Part shown: piece by piece, positions 8,529 to 17,498 of the stretch | How positions within the stretch are numbered: position 1 is the stretch's first letter | Layout of the letters: each line of letters starts with the position of its first letter | Assembly (NCBI GenBank): GCA_017858735.1 | Contig: JAFMBH010000021.1 | Location: forward strand, 1-47,558 | Source: Bacteroidota bacterium | Lineage (GTDB): Bacteria; Bacteroidota; Bacteroidia; Chitinophagales; Saprospiraceae | Direction: 5' to 3' | DNA length: 47,558 nucleotides | Program-made: the position numbers and the translations under genes | Notes under the pieces: model-generated | Told to the model about the DNA's origin: nothing | Seen by the model: only the letters and a program-made list of their open reading frames with translations | Database searches by the model: none

Positions 8529-10811
8529 TTAATGAGGAATTATCTGAAGTTTAGCAAATTTCAACATTAATCTTCTCTCAGGTTCATCGATGTCCCTGAA
8601 AAGAATGGTGGCTACCCTATTGTCTCTTCCACCGTCTATTTTTGTGATTTTCCCCATACCAAATTTTTGATGCACTACCGTCATACCAGGCGAAAGTGTT
8701 TCGGGAGGACTCGCTTTAAAATCTTCAGCATTAAACTTATCTGGCATTTTATTTACTGGCTTTCGGGCATTTGGAGCAAATCCTGTTACCGTCGAAGTAG
8801 TTTGAACAGACCTGTTATTTGACCTCATGGGAGAGGTAGATTCTAAATATTCCCCAGGTAATTCCTCTAAAAATCTGGACATTTCACTATACTTCATTTG
8901 ACCAAACTTATATCTACTCAGTGAATAAGAGAGCGTCAGGAAAGTTTCTGCGCGGGTAATTGCCACATAAAAAAGGCGTCTTTCTTCATCTAAACCCTCT
9001 GTGGTATCCATAGACATGTGAGAGGGAAAGAGGTTTTCTTCCAGTCCTGTTACAAAAACGGCTTTAAATTCAAGGCCTTTAGCAGAATGCACCGACATCA
9101 GCGTGACGGTTTCATCGCCTGCTTCCTTATCGTCCAAATCTGTATAAAGGGCGATAGATTGCAAGAAAGAGACCAATGATTTATCTAACTGCCCATCTAA
9201 CTGGTCCGATTCATCTTCATCTACAAAATTCTTCACAGCATCTAGCAGCGCATTTACGTTTTCTATCCTTGACACACCTTCGGGCGTCCCATCGGCCTTC
9301 AGCAAGTCAATCAAACCAGATTGTTTAGCGGCCAGGGTAGCTAAATCAAAAGCATTTTCCGTATCCTTTTTTGCAGTGAAAGAAAGGATCATTTCCACAA
9401 ATTGTTTCAACAATTTTGGTGCCTTTTGATTATTTATCCCTTCCACTTTAACCACTTCCCAAAGGGGAATCTCCTTTTCAGCAGACATTTGGAGCATTTT
9501 TTGAATGCTCGTATCTCCAATACCCCTTCTCGGATAATTAATTATTCTTTTTAGGGCTTCATCATCGGACGGATTGATAATGACCCTCAGATAGGCGATT
9601 AAATCTTTGACCTCCTTGCGCTGATAAAAAGAGAGTCCGCCAAAGACTTTATAAGGAATATTTTCCCGTCGGCAATATTCTTCGAAAACCCTTGACTGGG
9701 CATTGGTTCTATACAAAATAGCGATATCACTAAAAGAAAGATGGTACCTATTTCTCAGTTCCGTTAGCGTATTGATAACTTGTTTCCCCTCTTCGTTATC
9801 GCTTACGGACCGAATCACTTTAATTTTATGTCCTGCGCCCTTATGCGACCAAATTTTCTTCTGTATTTGTTTTGTATTGTGCTGAATAAGGACGTTTGCC
9901 GCCTGCACAATTTCCTCGCTACTCCGGTAATTTTGTTCTAACTTAAAAACCTGAATACCGAAAGGCTTAAAATCGTTTTCAAAATCAAGGATATTCTGAA
10001 TGGTTGCCCCACGAAAAGAGTAAATACTTTGAGCATCATCGCCCACTACACAAATATTTCTGGTACTACCTTCAAAATGAACCAATTTCCTAATAATAGC
10101 ATATTGCAGGTGGTTGGTATCCTGAAACTCATCTACCATTACGTATTTGAATTTTTTCCTATATTTATCTAAGATATTCTCTGGGTTACGTTGCAGCAAT
10201 TCGTAGAGACGATAGAGCAAATCATCAAAATCCATGGCACCTGCTCTTTTGCAACGCTCTGTATATTTTCTATAGAGCGTGGCAATCATGGGTCTGCCGG
10301 CAGCCTTATCTTGCTTTAAAAACTCGGCGTTAGTTTCATACATCGTTGGAGTAACCAAGGCACTTTTAGCGGCGGAGATTCGATTTCTCAGTTGATTCAC
10401 CTGATAAGTTTCCTTATCGAGATTTAATTCTTTAATCAGGGCAGAAAGCACATTTTTCGAATCCTCTGTGTCATAGATTGTAAAACTGGTAGGATAACCG
10501 ATATGGTGAGCCTCCATCCTAAGGATTCTTGAAAAAAGGGAATGGAAAGTTCCCGCCCAGATACCATTAGCGCTGGCACCAACGACCGAATGAATCCTTT
10601 CCTGCATTTCCTTTGCCGCCTTATTGGTAAAGGTAAGGCTTAAAATACGGTCTGCTGAAATACCAGATTGAAGGATATGAGCAATTCGATAAGTTAACAC
10701 CCTCGTTTTCCCTGAACCCGGACCTGCAATCACTAAAACGGGTCCGTTAAGGGTCGTAACCGCATCTTTCTGTACCGTATTTAATGAATTTAAATAATTT
10801 TGATTTGACAT
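8529..10811 (-). CDS. pcrA: UvrD/PcrA-type ATP-dependent DNA helicase
   Basis: This is a superfamily 1A 3'-5' helicase of 760 residues, the usual size for PcrA/UvrD, acting in excision repair and in replication-fork or transcription conflict clearance. Motifs in order are the Q motif Gln14, Walker A AGPGSGKT (29-36), 'TFTNKAAKEM' (Ia), Walker B DEFQDTN (227-233), 'GDDAQSIYSFRGA' (III), 'LEQNYRSS' (IV), 'VHSAKGLEF' (V) and 'YVAITRA' (VI). The C-terminus carries the PcrA tudor-like segment 'VHQKFGMGKI', which in PcrA and UvrD contacts RNA polymerase. It is transcribed with the upstream AhpD-like gene (7-bp spacer). Confidence 0.96.
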   Translation of the reverse strand: MSNQNYLNSLNTVQKDAVTTLNGPVLVIAGPGSGKTRVLTYRIAHILQSGISADRILSLTFTNKAAKEMQERIHSVVGASANGIWAGTFHSLFSRILRMEAHHIGYPTSFTIYDTEDSKNVLSALIKELNLDKETYQVNQLRNRISAAKSALVTPTMYETNAEFLKQDKAAGRPMIATLYRKYTERCKRAGAMDFDDLLYRLYELLQRNPENILDKYRKKFKYVMVDEFQDTNHLQYAIIRKLVHFEGSTRNICVVGDDAQSIYSFRGATIQNILDFENDFKPFGIQVFKLEQNYRSSEEIVQAANVLIQHNTKQIQKKIWSHKGAGHKIKVIRSVSDNEEGKQVINTLTELRNRYHLSFSDIAILYRTNAQSRVFEEYCRRENIPYKVFGGLSFYQRKEVKDLIAYLRVIINPSDDEALKRIINYPRRGIGDTSIQKMLQMSAEKEIPLWEVVKVEGINNQKAPKLLKQFVEMILSFTAKKDTENAFDLATLAAKQSGLIDLLKADGTPEGVSRIENVNALLDAVKNFVDEDESDQLDGQLDKSLVSFLQSIALYTDLDDKEAGDETVTLMSVHSAKGLEFKAVFVTGLEENLFPSHMSMDTTEGLDEERRLFYVAITRAETFLTLSYSLSRYKFGQMKYSEMSRFLEELPGEYLESTSPMRSNNRSVQTTSTVTGFAPNARKPVNKMPDKFNAEDFKASPPETLSPGMTVVHQKFGMGKITKIDGGRDNRVATILFRDIDEPERRLMLKFAKLQIIPH

Positions 10812-10818
10812 TTACTTT

Positions 10819-11178
10819 TTATACTTCATTTTTCAGCTGATTATTTTCCAGGGCTTCCCAGTATTCTACGGCTCTTCTCGTATGGGGAATGCAGATGGAT
10901 CCTCCCACCAGATTGGCAATAGAAAAAACTTCGAAGAGTTCCTCTTTGGTTACGCCCAGTTCATAACAAGTACCCAGGTGATACTTAATACAATCGTCAC
11001 AACGAAGAACCATCGAGGAAATTAATCCAAGCAATTCCTTTGTTTTAGTGTCTAAGGCACCCGCCTGATACGCTTGATTATCGAGGCTCCAAAAACGTTT
11101 AATAACCTTATTATCAACCGATAATATTTTATCGTTCATTAACGACCGATAATCGTTAAAATCATCAACTACAGACAT
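10819..11178 (-). CDS. AhpD-like / carboxymuconolactone decarboxylase family protein
   Basis: This 119-residue all-helical protein has the family signature C60-x-x-C63-x-x-x-H67 (CDDCIKYH). In AhpD-type members this is a redox-active thiol pair used in peroxidase or reductase reactions. 'LLGLISSMVLRC' before it and 'LVGGSICIPHTRRA' after it complete the CMD domain. The Cys pair argues for a thiol-redox role rather than for muconolactone decarboxylation. It is cytosolic, with no signal peptide, and lies immediately upstream of pcrA with a 7-bp gap, so the helicase is likely read from its promoter. The exact reaction is unknown. Confidence 0.88.
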   Translation of the reverse strand: MSVVDDFNDYRSLMNDKILSVDNKVIKRFWSLDNQAYQAGALDTKTKELLGLISSMVLRCDDCIKYHLGTCYELGVTKEELFEVFSIANLVGGSICIPHTRRAVEYWEALENNQLKNEV

Positions 11179-11280
11179 TTTTTATCTATTTAGGGTGTAA
11201 AGATAAATGAATAAGGGTTCAATTATCGGGTAATTATTCCAACTAAATAATTATTTGCTTGTTAAAAAAATCAAAACAAG

Positions 11281-11745
11281 ATGAAAATAAAGAAAAAGCA
11301 ATGGGAATTAATTCTGCCCGTAAAATTAAAGGAACTTTGGAATTTCTTCTCTGTTCCCGATAATTTAAATAAAATGACGCCTGAAAATGCAGGTTTCAGA
11401 ATGATTTCGTCATTGAATGGACAAAAAATATTTCCGGGCATGTTGATTGAACACGAGGTCCGCCCCATTTTAGGCATTCCTTTGTATTGGGTAACAGAAA
11501 TAATTCATGTTGAGAAACCTCACACATTTATTGACATACAATTAATAGGTCCCTATGCCCTTTGGCACCATCAACATACTTTTATAGCCCATGAGAAGGG
11601 TGTTTTGATGACTGATACGCTACATTATCGGGTTGGACTAGGTTTATTTGGCACTTTGGCTAATAGTCTTTTTGTAGAAAAAAAGATAGAAGAGATATTC
11701 GATTTCCGGCGGGATGCCGCGGTAAAGCTATTTGGAAAGGCCTAA
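11281..11745 (+). CDS. SRPBCC / polyketide cyclase-like ligand-binding protein
   Basis: This 154-residue protein has the START/SRPBCC helix-grip fold. The opening 'LPVKLKELWNFFSVPDNLNKMTP' pattern, with paired V..W..FS and NL..MTP, is characteristic, as are the 'YALWHHQHTFIAHEKGVLMTDTLHYRVGLG' type strands and a long C-terminal helix ending in FDFRRDAAVKLFG. Proteins of this type bind hydrophobic small molecules, and some are encoded beside sugar epimerases or cell-surface genes. No catalytic residues can be assigned. It is divergent from the AhpD-like gene (102-bp spacer) and 61 bp upstream of the S9 peptidase, which has its own candidate promoter box. Confidence 0.8.
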   Translation: MKIKKKQWELILPVKLKELWNFFSVPDNLNKMTPENAGFRMISSLNGQKIFPGMLIEHEVRPILGIPLYWVTEIIHVEKPHTFIDIQLIGPYALWHHQHTFIAHEKGVLMTDTLHYRVGLGLFGTLANSLFVEKKIEEIFDFRRDAAVKLFGKA

Positions 11746-11781
11746 ATAGGACAAATATTATAGCAGAACATTAATTTATTG

Positions 11782-11789
11782 TATTTTAG
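11782..11789 (+). promoter_or_regulatory. Candidate -7 box for the S9 peptidase gene
   Basis: TATTTTAG, preceded directly by TTG, lies 18 bases before ATG 11807. The same TATTTTAGAT string recurs upstream of the fucosidase gene at 22960. It matches TAnnTT but not the final TG of the TAnnTTTG consensus. Confidence 0.25.
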
Positions 11790-11806
11790 ATGAAAATTCT
11801 ACCAAA

Positions 11807-14557
11807 ATGATGCGACCACTTCTTTTTTTCCTACTATATGTAGGTTTGTTACATCCTGTTACAGGACAGAAAAAACAATTAGAACACAGCGATTTTGCCC
11901 ATTGGAAAACATTGGGTAATGCAGTTATTTCTGCCGATGGAAAATGGGTTTCCTATAATTTAACGCCAGGAGAAGGAGATGAAACCTTGATCATTCACCA
12001 AACGGAGAGTGGTGAAAATTTCGTTTTCCCCAGAGGTTCCCGCGCTTCTTTTACGGCGAACAATTCTCATGCTGCTTTCTTAGTCAAAGTACCAAAGTTA
12101 ACCCTTGATTCTTTGCGACGTAAGAAAGTTAAGTCCGACGATTTGCCTAAAGATACGCTCTTCCTTTTTCAAACGGCCACTGGAAACGTAACAAAAATAC
12201 CTAAAGTAAGAAGATTTGCTGTGCCGGAAAAATGGAGTGGATGGATTGCCTATCATAAGGAAATTGAAAAATCAGAGGGAAAGAAAAAGAAAGAAGGTAT
12301 TCAAACAGGTACGCAATTTGTCATTCAATCGACCACTGATACTTTTTCTTTTGTCATGCCATTCACCAAAACTTTTCAGGTAGCTGAAGAAGTGCCTGGT
12401 TTAGTTTTACATGCAACGGGGGATGATGAAAATAACCTTCCCGGCATTTATTTCTTTGACGGACTCACCAGGAAATTAAGACCTGTGTATCGAGGAAAAG
12501 GAGCATTTGATAATTTAGCTATTGATCGCAAAGCAAGACAAATTGCCTTTGTTTTGGATACCGGAAGTGTTAAGATAGATCCTAGACCTATGTCTTTGTA
12601 TTTTGCTTCCTTACAAATGAGTGATTCGGCCAAAGTTATTTGTAAACCAAATGATGGCTTTTTACCACAGAATTATGCGGTAAGTGTCCATGAAAAATTA
12701 AGATTCTCCCGCGACGGATCTAAATTATTCTTTGGCATGGCGCCGCCTCTTCCTCAAAAAGATACGAATTTACTGGAAGAAGAGATTGTTCAAGTGGAAG
12801 TTTGGGGAACAGAAGACCCTTACATTTATCCAATGCAGAAAGTGCGTTTGGATCAGGAAAGAAAAAATGCGTTTACCGCTGTATTTATTCCGTCCCTTGG
12901 TAGAAAAAATATCCTCGCAACCAATGACATCCCAGAAGTAAAAACCAATATTACCGCCAATTCCGATGTGGTGATTGGCTATACAGAAGACCCGTATTTG
13001 AAGAAATTCACCTGGGAAGGAGGGCCTATCGGAAAAGATTTGTATGCCATTTCGACCCTCACTGGAAAAGCTACCCTCATTGAAAAAGAGGTCCGCACAA
13101 CGCCTCAACTTTCTCCCGCCGGTAAATATATTTATTGGTTCGATAGTCCCGATTCTACCTGGCGTGCCTACGAAACCGCTACAGGAAAAAAATATGACCT
13201 GTCCGGAAAAAATAAAAATTTATACTTTGATGAACTCAATGATTCTCCCGATTTTCCTTCTCCTTACGGTATAGCCGGATGGACAACTAATGACGATTAT
13301 ATCCTTCTTTACGATCGTTACGATTGCTGGAAGGTAGATCCGAAAGGAGGTATTTTACCAAACAATCTAACCTCGGGCAGGAAATCAGGTACCACACACA
13401 GATTAATCCGTGTCGATGCTAACGAAATTGCCATAGACGAAATTAAGCCCTTTCTTTTTCATTTTCATAAAGATGGAAGTCATGAAGAAGGCTATCTATG
13501 GTTCAATTTACACACAGGAAGTAAAAACATAGTTCAGGAAGGTCCTTTTAAATATACGCGGCAAGTTAAAAAAGCTGCTAAAGCGGAAAAATGGCTTTTC
13601 ACAAAAGAAGATTTCAATACTTTCCCAAATCTGATACTCAGCACAGACTTTAAAACCACAAAGGTTATTTCTAATGCCAATCCTCAACAAGCTGACTATA
13701 AGTGGGGAAGCATGGAGTTGGTTCAATGGACTTCCCTCGATGGTACTGTTTTAAACGGATTATTAGCAAAACCCGACAACTTCGATCCTACTAAAAAGTA
13801 TCCGATGATTGTAAATTTTTATGAGCGCAGTTCCGATGGCTTATACGGGCACAAATTGCCTGTTGCTGGAAGAAGTCAGATCAATTATACATTTTACACC
13901 AGTAGAGGTTACCTCGTTTTCAATCCTGATATACCTTATAAAATAGGCTATCCCGGGGAGAGTGCTTTACAAGCCGTTGTATCTGGAACCACCGTATTGA
14001 TAGATAAAGGATTTGTCGATAAAGATAATATCGGCATACAAGGACATAGCTGGGGAGGCTACCAAATAGCCTATATTTTAACCCGTACAAATCTTTTTAA
14101 ATGCGCCGAATCGGGTGCACCGGTGGTTAATATGTTTTCTGCTTACGGAGGCATTCGCTGGGAGTCGGGAATGAGTAGAATGTTCCAATACGAGCATACG
14201 CAATCGAGAATTGGCGGAACATTATGGGAAAAACCAATGCAATTTTTTGAAAATTCACCGCTGTTTTTCTTAGATAGAATAAATACACCCGTTCTTATCC
14301 TTCACAATGACGCCGATGGTGCCGTTCCATGGTATCAAGGTATTGAATTCTATATGGGCATGCGCCGCCTCGGCAAACCAGCATGGATGTTGAACTATAA
14401 TGGCGAACCTCACTGGCCGGTAAAACTGGAAAATCGTAAAGATTTTCAAATAAGGATGCAACAGTTTTTCGACCATTATCTGCTCAATAAACCACTGCCT
14501 CAATGGATGGCAAAAGGGGTTCCTGCCATAGAAAAAGGAATAAATAAAGGATACTAA
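11807..14557 (+). CDS. Secreted S9 prolyl-oligopeptidase family peptidase
   Basis: This 916-residue exported peptidase begins with a signal peptide (MMRPLLFFLLYVGLLHPVTG, cleaved before Q). Residues about 30-620 form a long beta-propeller-like region. The alpha/beta-hydrolase domain follows from about 640, with nucleophile Ser748 in GHSWGGY, Asp837 in HNDADGAVPW and His869 in GEPHWP. It is longer than classic prolyl oligopeptidase or DPP4 (about 700-770) but within the range of Bacteroidota S9 peptidases. It probably degrades peptides in the periplasm or at the surface. It is followed by a strong intrinsic terminator 15 bp after the stop. Confidence 0.93.
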   Translation: MMRPLLFFLLYVGLLHPVTGQKKQLEHSDFAHWKTLGNAVISADGKWVSYNLTPGEGDETLIIHQTESGENFVFPRGSRASFTANNSHAAFLVKVPKLTLDSLRRKKVKSDDLPKDTLFLFQTATGNVTKIPKVRRFAVPEKWSGWIAYHKEIEKSEGKKKKEGIQTGTQFVIQSTTDTFSFVMPFTKTFQVAEEVPGLVLHATGDDENNLPGIYFFDGLTRKLRPVYRGKGAFDNLAIDRKARQIAFVLDTGSVKIDPRPMSLYFASLQMSDSAKVICKPNDGFLPQNYAVSVHEKLRFSRDGSKLFFGMAPPLPQKDTNLLEEEIVQVEVWGTEDPYIYPMQKVRLDQERKNAFTAVFIPSLGRKNILATNDIPEVKTNITANSDVVIGYTEDPYLKKFTWEGGPIGKDLYAISTLTGKATLIEKEVRTTPQLSPAGKYIYWFDSPDSTWRAYETATGKKYDLSGKNKNLYFDELNDSPDFPSPYGIAGWTTNDDYILLYDRYDCWKVDPKGGILPNNLTSGRKSGTTHRLIRVDANEIAIDEIKPFLFHFHKDGSHEEGYLWFNLHTGSKNIVQEGPFKYTRQVKKAAKAEKWLFTKEDFNTFPNLILSTDFKTTKVISNANPQQADYKWGSMELVQWTSLDGTVLNGLLAKPDNFDPTKKYPMIVNFYERSSDGLYGHKLPVAGRSQINYTFYTSRGYLVFNPDIPYKIGYPGESALQAVVSGTTVLIDKGFVDKDNIGIQGHSWGGYQIAYILTRTNLFKCAESGAPVVNMFSAYGGIRWESGMSRMFQYEHTQSRIGGTLWEKPMQFFENSPLFFLDRINTPVLILHNDADGAVPWYQGIEFYMGMRRLGKPAWMLNYNGEPHWPVKLENRKDFQIRMQQFFDHYLLNKPLPQWMAKGVPAIEKGINKGY

Positions 14558-14571
14558 ATTATATGCTTAAA

Positions 14572-14615
14572 AAAACACCTGCACAAGATTGTTGTCAACC
14601 TTGTGCAGGTGTTTT
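14572..14615. terminator. Rho-independent terminator after the S9 peptidase gene
   Basis: A 16-bp perfect stem (14572-14587 AAAACACCTGCACAAG pairs with 14600-14615) encloses a 12-base loop. It is followed on the plus strand by AATTTTT and flanked on the other side by a run of A, so it could stop transcription in both directions. Confidence 0.85.
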
Positions 14616-15009
14616 AATTTTTATGAATAATAATAGTGCTAATGTTACGTTTCAAACTCATACATTTCATTAGGTGAGTAATTGGAGTATAAAAAAACCA
14701 GGATAGCTATTTTTTTAACCCCCTCATTTAAGGCATATTCAAAATACATTTTTAATATATATTAAAAACACAACATACATATAATACTATATTTCAATAA
14801 TATAAAATTGCAATTAAAATTTTGAAGCAAACAACACATTAAAAATACTTTAAATATATTTCCATTAATCTTATGATTTTTCGCGTCTTATTATTTTCTT
14901 TGTTCTAGGAAGACAGATGAAAATTATTGTTAAATCTTAAAAGTTTGATAATCAATATTTTGTTTTATTCCTTGTTTGATTACCTCTATTATGACACTTG
15001 GAGAACACT
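14616..15009. other. A+T-rich spacer with a 20-bp palindrome
   Basis: No gene is seen in these 394 bases, which are strongly A+T-rich. The one structured element is a perfect 20-bp inverted repeat at 14749-14768 (TTTTTAATATATATTAAAAA), about 240 bases before the next start codon. It could be a protein-binding site or a chance product of base composition. Confidence 0.5.
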
Positions 15010-15330
15010 ATGGAAAACACACTGAACAAACGTTCGCTGTCAAAGGCGACTAAATTGCTTGAGGTATTATACCTACCTGAGAGCAGAAAACTTATTAAAA
15101 TAATGGAATCTCACGAATCCATTGAAAGTATTGACTTATTAATTCAAACGGGATGGCAAGAAGAAAAGCTATCTAAACATTTGAATTTACTACGGCAAGT
15201 AGAAGCAATTAACATGACTTTTCTTGGCGAAGGAAAGGCTGGCTATGAGCTAAATCATGAAAAAATATTAATTGTTTGCAAAACAGCTAAAGTACTCAGC
15301 AAAGCCGTTGTGCGCAATGTAGTACTCTAA
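15010..15330 (+). CDS. Small winged-helix (ArsR-like) DNA-binding protein
   Basis: This 106-residue cytosolic protein starts at ATG 15010; an in-frame TTG at 14998 is possible but less likely. The pattern 'LYLPESRKLIKIMESHESIESIDLLIQTGW' followed by 'EEKLSKHLNLLRQVEAI' matches the helix-turn-helix of ArsR-type winged-helix repressors, in which 'SxHLxxLRxxxxI' is the recognition helix. The expected wing follows ('GEGKAGYELN'). There are no metal-binding cysteine pairs of the classic ArsR type (one lone Cys near residue 88), so it is unlikely to be a standard arsenic or zinc sensor. It stands alone between a terminator and a convergent epimerase gene, so no target is evident. Confidence 0.7.
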   Translation: MENTLNKRSLSKATKLLEVLYLPESRKLIKIMESHESIESIDLLIQTGWQEEKLSKHLNLLRQVEAINMTFLGEGKAGYELNHEKILIVCKTAKVLSKAVVRNVVL

Positions 15331-15341
15331 TCTTTTTTATC

Positions 15342-15394
15342 ACCGCAGCTTGCAAACGCTGGAAATTTTATATTTCCTGAAAGCAAGCTGCGGT
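15342..15394. other. Nested hairpin at convergent gene ends
   Basis: ACCGCAGCTTGC (15342-15353) pairs perfectly with 15383-15394. The 29-base interior contains a second hairpin (GGAAAT 15361-15366 with ATTTCC 15372-15377). It spans the 3' end of the epimerase gene, and its right arm encodes the last codons. No U-tract follows on either strand, so termination is not certain. Confidence 0.45.
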
Positions 15395-16468
15395 TATATC
15401 GGGTATACAACCGATACCTATCTCCTCCCCTACAATGACCTGCTTTTCTGCCGTATAATAAATACCCCCGTTTATTGGGTCTTCACTTAACATAAACGGA
15501 CTATCCATATCGAAGTTGACCACTGCTTCATGGGCCAGGGCAAAATGCGCCAATGCGGTGATACCCAATCTACTCTCAGAAAAACAACCTACCTGACATT
15601 GCATTCCTGCTGTTTGGGCAAAAAGGGCGGACAGTTGTGCTGAACGTATGCCCCCTGCCTTTGATATTTTTATGTTAAAACCGCTACAAGCATTTTCGCG
15701 AATAAGCGAGAGAGCATCAGAGGGATCAAATAAACTTTCATCTGCCATTATAGGTATTGGACTGTGTTTATGAAGAAAAGCCATGGCTTCAAAATCTCTT
15801 GCCTGAACTGGTTGTTCGCAATATTCAACATTATAAGGGATAATGTCAGACAGTACCTTCAAAGCGGTAGTAGTATCCCAACCTTGATTTGCGTCTATGC
15901 GAAGAGGAATAGCCTCACCTATAGCTTCTCTGACCAATTTAACCCTTTGTACATCATCTTTAAGCTGCGTTCCCAGTTTTATTTTTATAGCTGGAAAGGC
16001 ATCATCAACATATTTTCTTGCCTCCAAAGCCATATTCTCCGGACTATCAATGCCCACAGTCATGTCAGTAAACATCTTTTTTGTATTATTACCGCCCAGA
16101 TAGGCATAGAGAGGCAATCCAGCAATTTGTGCTGACAAATCATAAAACGCCATATCAAGGGCACTTTTAATCCCATTTTGCCCGACTACCATTTTACTTA
16201 AAGCCTTTTGCCAGGTTAAAATATCCCATGGATTAATGCCAAGAAGTGCCGGCGCTATTTGTTGAGCGTAATGTAAACAGGACGCCTGTGTTTCATTATG
16301 TATTTTCTCATAAGGACTAATTTCACCATAGCCCAAAAAGCCAGAGTGTGTTTCCATGACAATAAGCACATTTTTAGCCACCGTTATCGTTTCAAGGGAA
16401 ATAACGAATGGATATTTTAAAGGAATATCCATTTTAAAAATGCGGATATGCTTAATACTATGGTTCAT
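15368..16468 (-). CDS. Dipeptide epimerase of the enolase superfamily
   Basis: This 366-residue cytosolic enzyme has the MLE/L-Ala-D/L-Glu epimerase active-site pattern: the K162-x-K164 acid/base pair (AIKIKLG), metal ligands D192 (RIDANQ), E218 (CEQPV) and D243 (MADES), and the opposite catalytic base K267 (NIKISKAGG). The C-terminal 'NFDMDSPFML' corresponds to the D-x-D motif that binds the dipeptide amino group in dipeptide epimerases, which favours that function over muconate cycloisomerase. It would racemise the second residue of L-Ala-Glu-type dipeptides in peptidoglycan recycling or peptide use. It is divergent from gldA (112-bp spacer) and stands alone. Confidence 0.87.
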   Translation of the reverse strand: MNHSIKHIRIFKMDIPLKYPFVISLETITVAKNVLIVMETHSGFLGYGEISPYEKIHNETQASCLHYAQQIAPALLGINPWDILTWQKALSKMVVGQNGIKSALDMAFYDLSAQIAGLPLYAYLGGNNTKKMFTDMTVGIDSPENMALEARKYVDDAFPAIKIKLGTQLKDDVQRVKLVREAIGEAIPLRIDANQGWDTTTALKVLSDIIPYNVEYCEQPVQARDFEAMAFLHKHSPIPIMADESLFDPSDALSLIRENACSGFNIKISKAGGIRSAQLSALFAQTAGMQCQVGCFSESRLGITALAHFALAHEAVVNFDMDSPFMLSEDPINGGIYYTAEKQVIVGEEIGIGCIPDITAACFQEI

Positions 16469-16553
16469 AAAAGGAACTTTGAAGATTATTTTAAAAAATT
16501 AGTTCAAGGTATGTTAAAACCTACAATAAATCCATTTCAAATTTTGTTAAATT

Positions 16554-16561
16554 TACATTCA
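16554..16561 (+). promoter_or_regulatory. Candidate -7 box for the gldA operon
   Basis: TACATTCA lies 20 bases before ATG 16581. The identical octamer lies 15 bases before the yefM-like start at 35738. It fits TAnnTT but not the TG end of the consensus. Confidence 0.25.
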
Positions 16562-16580
16562 CAAAATTAAAAAAAAATCT

Positions 16581-17498
16581 ATGTCAGTTAGGGTGGAAGG
16601 TCTCACCAAAATATATGGGGAACAAAAAGCCATCGACAAGCTCAGTTTTCAAGTTGAAAAAGGTCAGATTCTTGGCTTTTTGGGTCCAAATGGTGCCGGA
16701 AAAAGTACTACCATGAAAATACTGACGGGATACTTGCCCCCAACCGAAGGCTCAGTAGAAATTGGTGGTTTTGATGTGCAGGCAAACCCTAAAGAAATAA
16801 GAAGATTGATTGGTTACCTGCCAGAAAATAATCCCTTGTATGGCGACCTGTATATTAAGGAATATCTTCACTTTGTTGCTGGCTTTTATCCTATAAAAAA
16901 TCCCTCCGCCAGAGTTTCCGAGGTCATTGATCTTATTGGACTTACCCCTGAAAAACATAAAAAAATAGGCGCCTTATCCAAAGGTTATAAACAAAGGGTT
17001 GGACTGGCTCAAGCCATTATTCACGATCCTCAGGTTTTGATACTGGATGAACCAACTACGGGATTGGACCCCAATCAATTAGTGGAGATCCGATCTCTGA
17101 TAAAAGCATTGGGCAAGGAAAAAACATTGATTTTTTCTACCCACATCATGCAGGAGGTTACCGCCTTATGCGACCGTGTTCTCATTATAAAGGACGGTAA
17201 AATGCAGGCAAATGATACCTTGCAAAATTTACAATCTACCTTTCAAGGAGAATGGGTTACTACGGTAACGTTCCAGGGTCCTTTTACCTTAGCTCATTTT
17301 AAAATAATAAAGGACGTTCAGCGTATTCGTCAAATACATACCGATACTATTCAGGTAATTACCGCGCCAGGCATTGATGTAAGACCCTTAATATTTAGGC
17401 AAGCTGTTAAAGACGATAATATCATCATTGGTATGCAACAAGACCGACGCAGTGTAGAGGAAATATTTCAAAAACTAACAGGATCTGACATTCAATGA
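16581..17498 (+). CDS. gldA: Gliding-motility-type ABC transporter ATPase GldA
   Basis: This 305-residue ABC ATPase has Walker A GPNGAGKST (35-43), ABC signature LSKGYKQR (132-139) and Walker B VLILDEP with D156-E157, then 'STHIMQEVTALCDR' containing the H-loop. The C-terminal tail (about 220-305) is the extra domain of the ABC-2 and GldA class. The gldA name rests on the downstream gldF and gldG genes. In Flavobacterium johnsoniae, GldA, GldF and GldG form an ABC transporter needed for gliding, but homologues are common in non-gliding Bacteroidota. The stop overlaps the start of the next gene by 4 bases (ATGA). Confidence 0.9.
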   Translation: MSVRVEGLTKIYGEQKAIDKLSFQVEKGQILGFLGPNGAGKSTTMKILTGYLPPTEGSVEIGGFDVQANPKEIRRLIGYLPENNPLYGDLYIKEYLHFVAGFYPIKNPSARVSEVIDLIGLTPEKHKKIGALSKGYKQRVGLAQAIIHDPQVLILDEPTTGLDPNQLVEIRSLIKALGKEKTLIFSTHIMQEVTALCDRVLIIKDGKMQANDTLQNLQSTFQGEWVTTVTFQGPFTLAHFKIIKDVQRIRQIHTDTIQVITAPGIDVRPLIFRQAVKDDNIIIGMQQDRRSVEEIFQKLTGSDIQ

